The notes below the pieces were generated by a model. The model did not search any database, was not told where the DNA came from, and saw only the letters and a program-made list of their open reading frames with translations. Positions 1 through 5,330 of a stretch of 5,330 nt of DNA are shown piece after piece (position 1 is the stretch's first letter; each line of letters starts with the position of its first letter). The stretch lies in the NCBI GenBank assembly GCA_903860085.1, contig CAIOPD010000050.1, positions 1 through 5,330 of the forward strand, given 5' to 3'. A program made the position numbers and the translations under genes. This stretch comes from an uncultured Pseudomonadota bacterium (lineage in GTDB: Bacteria; Pseudomonadota; Gammaproteobacteria; Burkholderiales; Methylophilaceae).

Positions 1-557
1 ATCCCGTAACGTAGCAAGCCACCGATACGGTCATTCTTTTCTAATACCACTACAGTATGCCCTACCCGCGCTAACTGCTGCGCGGTAGCCAAGCCAGCAG
101 GTCCGGAGCCGACCACAGCCACTTTTTTACCTGTTTTGTGCGTAGGGATTTGCGGTTTGACCCAATCATTTTCCCATGCTTTATCAATAATCGCGTGCTC
201 AATCGACTTGATGCCGACTGCATCATCATTGATGTTTAACGTACAAGCTGCTTCACAAGGTGCTGGACAAATACGTCCTGTAAATTCAGGGAAATTATTG
301 GTTGAGTGTAAGACGTCAATCGCGGCGCGCCAATCTTGGTTGTACACCAAGTCATTCCAATCCGGAATAATATTATTGACTGGACAACCTGAAGTACAAA
401 ATGGAATGCCACAGTCCATGCACCGCGCACCTTGCTGCTTGGCTTGATCATCACTTAAATGTAATACAAACTCTTTGTAGTTTTTAACGCGATTTTGTAC
501 TGGCAAATTAGCCTCAGCCAAGCGTTCGTATTCTAAAAATCCAGTTGCTTTTCCCAT
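1..557 (-). CDS. gltD: Glutamate synthase [NADPH] small (beta) subunit, 5' part only
   Basis: This is the beginning of the GOGAT beta subunit, which oxidises NADPH through FAD and passes electrons to the alpha subunit in the cytoplasm. The window holds 185 full codons plus two bases; the family is usually about 470-490 residues, so over half is missing because the window ends, not because the gene is broken. Residues 46-58 carry the first cysteine cluster (C46, C49, C54, C58, in CMDCGIPFCTSGCP) and 97-105 the second (C97, C101, C105, in CPAPCEAAC), the region that binds the 4Fe-4S centres in this family. A Rossmann FAD-binding motif, VVGSGPAG, lies at 148-155, with the expected acidic residue E173 at the end of the second strand and the family's GGLLRYG at 179-185. 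The ATG overlaps the gltB stop codon by one base, which fixes the start and implies co-transcription and coupled translation. NADPH specificity is inferred from the family; the NAD(P)-binding domain lies outside the window. A related FAD/Fe-S reductase is unlikely given the adjacent gltB. Confidence 0.97.
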   Translation of the reverse strand, partial: MGKATGFLEYERLAEANLPVQNRVKNYKEFVLHLSDDQAKQQGARCMDCGIPFCTSGCPVNNIIPDWNDLVYNQDWRAAIDVLHSTNNFPEFTGRICPAPCEAACTLNINDDAVGIKSIEHAIIDKAWENDWVKPQIPTHKTGKKVAVVGSGPAGLATAQQLARVGHTVVVLEKNDRIGGLLRYG

Positions 558-559
558 TA
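555..559 (-). promoter_or_regulatory. TAATG stop/start overlap joining gltB and gltD
   Basis: The gltB stop codon TAA (557-559) and the gltD start codon ATG (555-557) share one base. No strong Shine-Dalgarno sequence lies in the 15 bases before the gltD ATG; the closest is a weak GGTAG. This suggests that ribosomes finishing GltB restart on gltD, which would help keep subunit output matched. The overlap is seen directly; the coupling is inferred. Confidence 0.75.
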
Positions 560-3500
560 TGCGGCTACCAATACTTTATCTTCAGCAAGTTCAATTAAAG
601 CGCGCTTATATTCGTTAGGCATCACCTTAACGAACTTAGCACGCATATTATCCCAGTCCGCCAGCAAGGCCTTAGCACGCTCGCTATTGGTATATTTAAC
701 GTGATTGTTGATCAGCGCTAATAAGGTCACTTCATCGGGCTGATTGAGATGCTGCACAGCTTCTTTTGCGCCCTTAGCTTCATGCTCAACCTTTTCCAAT
801 GACACCATGCCCATATTACAGCGCTTTGCAAATAAGCCGTCTTCATCATAAACGTAAGCTACACCACCGCTCATCCCAGCAGCAAAGTTTTGTCCAGTTG
901 GCCCCAACACCACCACGGTACCACCAGTCATATATTCACAACCATGATTGCCCACACCTTCAACAACGGCTGAGGCGCCAGAATTGCGCACACAAAAACG
1001 CTCGCCTGCCACGCCACTAAAATAGCTCTCGCCATTGGTTGCGCCATACATCACGGTATTGCCGACAATAATGTTTTCATGCGATTGTCCGCGGAAATTA
1101 CTTGGCGGTTTAATCACAATACGTCCGCCACATAAACCTTTACCCACATAATCGTTACCTTCACCAACCAGCGTAAAGCTAATACCTTGGGCTAAAAATG
1201 CCGCAAAACTTTGACCTGATGTGCCGGTGAAATTAATGCTAATGCTATCGTTTGGTAAGCCTGCACCGCCAAAACGCGTAGCGACTTGATTAGACAGCAT
1301 GGTACCTACGGTACGATTGGTATTAGAAATAGGCAGATTCAACACTACTTTTTGACCTTGCTCTAAGGCTGGTTTTGCCAAATCAATTAACTTATTGTCT
1401 AGCGCATTTGCCAAACCATGATCTTGTACATCATTATGTTTACGTGAAACGTTGGCCGGCATGTCTGGTAGATGGAAAACCTTAGCAAAATCTAAACCAC
1501 TAATTTTCCAGTGATCAATGCCCGCTTGCATATCAAGCAAATCTGCACGACCAATCAAGTCATCAAACTTGGCGACACCGATAGAAGCCATCAACTCACG
1601 TACTTCTTCAGCGACAAAGAAGAAGTAATTAACCACATGCTCTGGCTGGCCTGTAAAGCGCTTACGCAGTTCAGGGTCTTGTGTAGCAACACCAACAGGG
1701 CAAGTATTAAGATGACATTTACGCATCATAATGCAGCCTTCTACCACTAACGGCGCAGTCGCAAAACCAAACTCGTCCGCGCCCAATAAAGCACCCACCA
1801 CCACATCGCGACCGGTTTTAATTTGGCCGTCGACTTGCACTACCACACGACCGCGTAACTGGTTGAGCACCAATGTTTGCTGAGTCTCAGACAAACCAAG
1901 TTCCCATGGCGTACCTGCGTGCTTCACTGAAGAGATTGGCGACGCGCCAGTACCACCATCGTGACCTGCGATTACAATATGGTCAGACTTAGCTTTTGCA
2001 ACACCTGCGGCGACAGTACCCACGCCAGTTTCAGAAACTAATTTTACTGAAATAGACGCTTTAGGATTGGCATTTTTTAAATCATGAATCAGTTGCGCCA
2101 AATCTTCAATAGAGTAAATGTCGTGATGTGGCGGTGGTGAAATTAAACCCACGCCTGGAACTGAAAAACGTAGTTTGGCAATATATTCACTTACTTTATG
2201 GCCTGGTAATTGACCACCTTCGCCAGGCTTAGCACCCTGCGCCATTTTTATCTGGATTTGATCTGCAGATGCGAGGTATTCAGCAGTAACGCCAAAACGA
2301 CCTGATGCGACTTGCTTGATTTTTGAGCGCATCGAGTCGCCGGCCCTAAGTGGGATGTCTTTGACAATCACATTCTCGCCAATCACCTTAGCCATACTGC
2401 TGTCAGCACTGACTGCAATAAAGCGTTTAGGGTCTTCGCCGCCTTCGCCGGTATTGGACTTACCACCAATACGGTTCATGGCAATTGCCAGAGTGGCATG
2501 AGCTTCAGTAGAAATTGACCCTAAAGACATGGCACCAGTGGCAAAACGTTTAACGATTTCTTTTGCTGACTCTACAGATTCCAGTGGAATTGCTTTGCCT
2601 GCAGACTTAATTTCAAACAGACCACGAAGTGTCATATGGCGACGTGATTGATCGTTAATCAGCTTGGCATATTCTTTATAAGTATCGTATTGATTAGTAC
2701 GCGTCGCATGTTGCAGTTTCGCAATAGAGTCCGGCGTCCACATATGCTCTTCTCCACGAATACGAAATGCGTACTCGCCACCAGCTTCTAAGCTATTTGC
2801 CAACACTGGATCTTCGCCGAAAGCCGAGGTATGCATACGCACTGATTCTTCAGCCACTTGATCCAATCCGATACCTTCAATATTGGTGGCAGTGCCAGTA
2901 AAATATTTTTCTACAAATGCAGAATTCAAGCCTATGGCTTCAAAAATATGCGCACCGCAATAAGATTGGTAAGTAGAAATGCCCATTTTAGACATGACTT
3001 TATATAAGCCTTTGCCGATAGCTTTTACAAACTTCTTCGCAGCTTCAGCATTGTCTTTAGTACCAAGGTGATTAATGGTCTCAAATGCTAACCAAGGACA
3101 AACCGCCTCAGCACCATAACCTGCTAATAATGCAAAATGGTGGACTTCACGGGCTGAACCAGTATCAATCACTAAACCAGTGCTGGTGCGCAGACCAGTT
3201 TTTACCAAATGCTGGTGTATAGCAGAACAAGCTAGTAAAGCTGGAATCGCTAAGCGTGACTCACTGACATTGCGATCAGACAGAATAATAATATTAAAGC
3301 CATCTTGCACCGCTTTTTGCGCAGCACTGGCAATGCTAGCCACTGCGGCGGCCATGCCTGCTTTGCCCAAATTGGCAGCGTAAGTAATATCTAACACTAA
3401 GGATTGATATTGGTTTTGAGTCAGGAGAGCAATTGATTTTAATTGCTCCAACTCATCCAACGTTAACACAGGCTGACTAGCCTCTAAGCGTAATGCTGGC

Positions 3501-5254
3501 TTAGTTTCATCTACACCTAATAAATTGGGTTTTGGTCCAATAAATGTCACCAATGACATCACCAACTCTTCACGAATCGGATCTATTGGCGGGTTGGTGA
3601 CTTGCGCAAAGAGCTGTTTGAAATAGTTGTATATCAGCTTAGGTTTAATAGACAGCACAGGCAATGCGGCATCATTACCCATAGAACCTGAAGCTTCTTC
3701 GCCATTTTGGACCATAGGTAACATTACAAATTTAATATCTTCTTGCGTATAGCCAAATACTTGCTGCATATCAAGCAGATTAATCTGTGGCAAGCTGGCG
3801 GCGATCTCAACCGCACCACCGACTTTAGGCATATCACTTAAAAAATAACGACTTTTTTCTATCCATTGCTGATAAGGCTTAGCAGTTGCCAATGCTTTTT
3901 TAACTTCAGCATCATCAATAATTCGGCCTTGCTCCATATCAATTAGTAGCATTTTACCTGGCTCTAAACGCCATTTCTTTACAATTTTTTCTTGCGGGAA
4001 AGTGAGCACACCCATTTCTGATGCCATCATCACTAAATCGTCATCCGTCACTAAATATCGCGCTGGACGTAAACCGTTACGGTCTAAGGTAGCACCAATC
4101 ATACGGCCATCTGTAAACGCTACTGCGGCTGGGCCATCCCATGGCTCCATCAATGCAGCATGATATTCGTAGAAAGCGCGACGCTCTTCGTCCATCAATG
4201 GATTACCTGACCAAGCTTCAGGAATAAGCATCATCATCGCATGCGGCAAGCTATACCCACCAGCCACTAGCAACTCTAAACAATTATCAAAGCAGGCTGA
4301 ATCTGACTGCCCATCAACAATTAATGGCCATAGTTTTTCTAAATCTTCGCCTAACAATGCTGAGCGCATGGTTTCATGACGTGCGGCCATCCAGTTGACA
4401 TTGCCTTGTACGGTATTGATTTCACCATTATGCGCAATCATGCGGAATGGGTGTGCCAAATCCCAAGCAGGGAAGGTGTTGGTTGAAAAGCGCTGATGTA
4501 CTAGTGCGAGGGCAGAGACTACAGTCTCATCATTTAAATCTTGGTAATAAATACCCACTTCATTTGCTAGCAACATCCCTTTGTAAACGATGGTACGTGA
4601 GGATAATGACGGGATATAAAAAGCGGCGTTATCTTGCAAATTAAGCGCGGCTACTGCGTGCTCTACGCGCTTACGAATCACAAATAGTTTACGCTCAAAA
4701 GCATCCTGATCAGCGACAGTGCTTGCGATCAAAACCTGACGCATATTCGGCTCAACATCACGCGCAGCTTGGGCAATATTGCTGTTATCAACCGGCACTT
4801 GGCGCCAGCCTAATAAAACCTGCTGCTCTTCTTGAATAATTTTGCCAATTAAAGCTTCAACCTGCTCACGATTTTTATCTGTCTGTGGCAAAAACACATT
4901 GCCAACGGCGTATTCACCAGCGGCCGGCAATTGAATATCTAGTTTAGCCGCTTCTTTGCGCATAAATGCGTCTGGCATTTGCATCAACAGCCCAGCACCA
5001 TCCCCTAGTTTTGGGTCGTAACCGGTAGCACCACGATGGGTTAAGTTGGTGAGTAACTGCAAACCCTTTTGCACAATATCATGGCTCTTTTTACCCTTGA
5101 TATGCGCAACAAAGCCCACGCCACAAGCATCATGCTCATTGGAGGGGTTGTATAACCCTTGCTTATTGGGCTTGCTAGGATTCGAAAGTGCTGAATTTTC
5201 AAGCGCGGCTTGAATATTGGTCTGCGCAATTAGGTTACTTAACTCTGATGCCAT
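557..5254 (-). CDS. gltB: Glutamate synthase [NADPH] large (alpha) subunit
   Basis: This subunit makes glutamate from glutamine and 2-oxoglutarate in the cytoplasm, using electrons supplied by GltD. The reading frame is intact over 1565 residues, slightly longer than the E. coli protein of about 1500. A class II amidotransferase domain spans about 44-430: C44 (HDACGVGF) is the expected nucleophile after removal of a 43-residue propeptide, with R255 (QRFSTNTFP), N276-G277 (AHNGEINT) and N393-R396 (RNGLRP) in conserved blocks. A central domain follows at about 470-780, with GSMGND at 523-528 and KMGIST starting at 756. The FMN-binding synthase barrel covers about 860-1230, with PPPHHD at 1040-1045 and HDGGTGASP around D1099; C1174, C1180 and C1185 have the six- and five-residue spacing of the 3Fe-4S ligands. 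A GXGXG beta-helix domain at about 1290-1500 includes GEGNDYVGKG from 1364. The ATG is set by an in-frame TGA four codons upstream; the next in-frame Met lies beyond C44. No defect was seen. The companion gltD argues against a stand-alone ferredoxin-dependent enzyme. Confidence 0.99.
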   Translation of the reverse strand: MASELSNLIAQTNIQAALENSALSNPSKPNKQGLYNPSNEHDACGVGFVAHIKGKKSHDIVQKGLQLLTNLTHRGATGYDPKLGDGAGLLMQMPDAFMRKEAAKLDIQLPAAGEYAVGNVFLPQTDKNREQVEALIGKIIQEEQQVLLGWRQVPVDNSNIAQAARDVEPNMRQVLIASTVADQDAFERKLFVIRKRVEHAVAALNLQDNAAFYIPSLSSRTIVYKGMLLANEVGIYYQDLNDETVVSALALVHQRFSTNTFPAWDLAHPFRMIAHNGEINTVQGNVNWMAARHETMRSALLGEDLEKLWPLIVDGQSDSACFDNCLELLVAGGYSLPHAMMMLIPEAWSGNPLMDEERRAFYEYHAALMEPWDGPAAVAFTDGRMIGATLDRNGLRPARYLVTDDDLVMMASEMGVLTFPQEKIVKKWRLEPGKMLLIDMEQGRIIDDAEVKKALATAKPYQQWIEKSRYFLSDMPKVGGAVEIAASLPQINLLDMQQVFGYTQEDIKFVMLPMVQNGEEASGSMGNDAALPVLSIKPKLIYNYFKQLFAQVTNPPIDPIREELVMSLVTFIGPKPNLLGVDETKPALRLEASQPVLTLDELEQLKSIALLTQNQYQSLVLDITYAANLGKAGMAAAVASIASAAQKAVQDGFNIIILSDRNVSESRLAIPALLACSAIHQHLVKTGLRTSTGLVIDTGSAREVHHFALLAGYGAEAVCPWLAFETINHLGTKDNAEAAKKFVKAIGKGLYKVMSKMGISTYQSYCGAHIFEAIGLNSAFVEKYFTGTATNIEGIGLDQVAEESVRMHTSAFGEDPVLANSLEAGGEYAFRIRGEEHMWTPDSIAKLQHATRTNQYDTYKEYAKLINDQSRRHMTLRGLFEIKSAGKAIPLESVESAKEIVKRFATGAMSLGSISTEAHATLAIAMNRIGGKSNTGEGGEDPKRFIAVSADSSMAKVIGENVIVKDIPLRAGDSMRSKIKQVASGRFGVTAEYLASADQIQIKMAQGAKPGEGGQLPGHKVSEYIAKLRFSVPGVGLISPPPHHDIYSIEDLAQLIHDLKNANPKASISVKLVSETGVGTVAAGVAKAKSDHIVIAGHDGGTGASPISSVKHAGTPWELGLSETQQTLVLNQLRGRVVVQVDGQIKTGRDVVVGALLGADEFGFATAPLVVEGCIMMRKCHLNTCPVGVATQDPELRKRFTGQPEHVVNYFFFVAEEVRELMASIGVAKFDDLIGRADLLDMQAGIDHWKISGLDFAKVFHLPDMPANVSRKHNDVQDHGLANALDNKLIDLAKPALEQGQKVVLNLPISNTNRTVGTMLSNQVATRFGGAGLPNDSISINFTGTSGQSFAAFLAQGISFTLVGEGNDYVGKGLCGGRIVIKPPSNFRGQSHENIIVGNTVMYGATNGESYFSGVAGERFCVRNSGASAVVEGVGNHGCEYMTGGTVVVLGPTGQNFAAGMSGGVAYVYDEDGLFAKRCNMGMVSLEKVEHEAKGAKEAVQHLNQPDEVTLLALINNHVKYTNSERAKALLADWDNMRAKFVKVMPNEYKRALIELAEDKVLVAA

Positions 5255-5283
5255 ATTATCTGATCACAAAACATTTAGCGGAA
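5255..5283 (-). promoter_or_regulatory. Short gltB leader with no clear Shine-Dalgarno site
   Basis: These are the bases between the predicted transcription start and the gltB ATG. The stretch just before the ATG reads GTGATCAGATAAT and lacks a GGAG-like purine run, so initiation seems to use a weak site or none. An in-frame TGA at 5264-5266 rules out an N-terminal extension of GltB. A six-base palindrome, TGATCA, sits at 5261-5266 but is too short to call an operator. Confidence 0.4.
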
Positions 5284-5289
5284 CCGGCG

Positions 5290-5318
5290 ATTTTACCGTC
5301 AAATGCCTATGTGTTCAA
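5290..5318 (-). promoter_or_regulatory. Candidate sigma70-type promoter of gltBD
   Basis: On the minus strand, TTGAAC (5313-5318, four of six consensus bases) is followed after a 17-base spacer by TAAAAT (5290-5295, five of six). The spacing is ideal, and the -10 box lies 35 bases before the gltB start codon. Transcription would begin near 5283, leaving a leader of about 29 bases. No sigma54 -24/-12 pattern was seen in the 76 bases available. Binding sites for nitrogen regulators may lie beyond the right edge of the window. The call rests on the hexamer match alone. Confidence 0.5.
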
Positions 5319-5330
5319 TAAGATAGAGCC

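Noticed and set aside
136..447. Open frame of 103 codons on the plus strand
   Set aside because: It lies antisense to gltD, whose frame shows unmistakable Fe-S and FAD motifs here; the plus-strand translation resembles no family and has no promoter or ribosome binding site.
236..454. Open frame of 72 codons on the minus strand
   Set aside because: It is a shifted frame inside gltD, and the true frame carries the conserved cysteine clusters in the same bases.
1..557. Truncated or broken gltD
   Set aside because: The frame is open to the window edge without a stop or frameshift, so the missing part is only cut off by the window.
799..1020. Plus-strand open frame of 73 codons, with similar ones at 1511-1750, 2316-2501, 3180-3383 and 4447-4644
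   Set aside because: All lie antisense to conserved gltB domains, are short and of unlikely composition, and have no gene signals; they are by-products of the coding sequence.
5041..5229. Minus-strand open frame of 62 codons
   Set aside because: It is a shifted frame within the 5' end of gltB, overlapping the catalytic cysteine region.
5261..5266. TGATCA palindrome just upstream of gltB, considered as an operator
   Set aside because: Six bases with no flanking symmetry is too short to distinguish from chance.
5276..5330. Possible sigma54 promoter or nitrogen-regulator site
   Set aside because: No GG-N10-GC type -24/-12 element near the consensus was found in the available upstream bases, and the window ends before a fuller regulatory region could be read.

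Overview
The window holds the start of a glutamate synthase (GOGAT) operon, read entirely on the minus strand. A complete gltB, encoding the large alpha subunit (1565 residues), fills positions 557-5254. The 5' part of gltD, encoding the small beta subunit (first 185 residues), runs off the left edge at position 1. The two genes overlap by one base in a TAATG junction. The 76 bases to the right of gltB contain a plausible sigma70-type promoter and the short leader. No RNA gene, mobile element, CRISPR array or long repeat was seen.

The organism is most likely a Gram-negative proteobacterium, probably a betaproteobacterium. The reasons are the gltB-gltD order, the separate NADPH-type beta subunit, and the style of the alpha subunit sequence (for example EHDACGVGFVAHIKGKKSHD near the N-terminus). 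Base composition is moderate: the first 60 bases are 45% G+C, and the rest looks similar by eye. That would fit a group such as the Methylophilaceae, but this placement comes from memory of family sequences and not from a search.

The two products form one enzyme. GltD takes electrons from NADPH through FAD, and its N-terminal cysteine clusters help pass them to the 3Fe-4S cluster and FMN of GltB. GltB hydrolyses glutamine at its N-terminal cysteine and channels the ammonia to 2-oxoglutarate, giving two glutamates. With glutamine synthetase this is the main ammonia assimilation route at low ammonium. All key residues that could be located in both proteins are intact.

This is an ordinary core-metabolism region. 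I found no sign of an undescribed system; the findings are low-interest points about translation initiation and the promoter.
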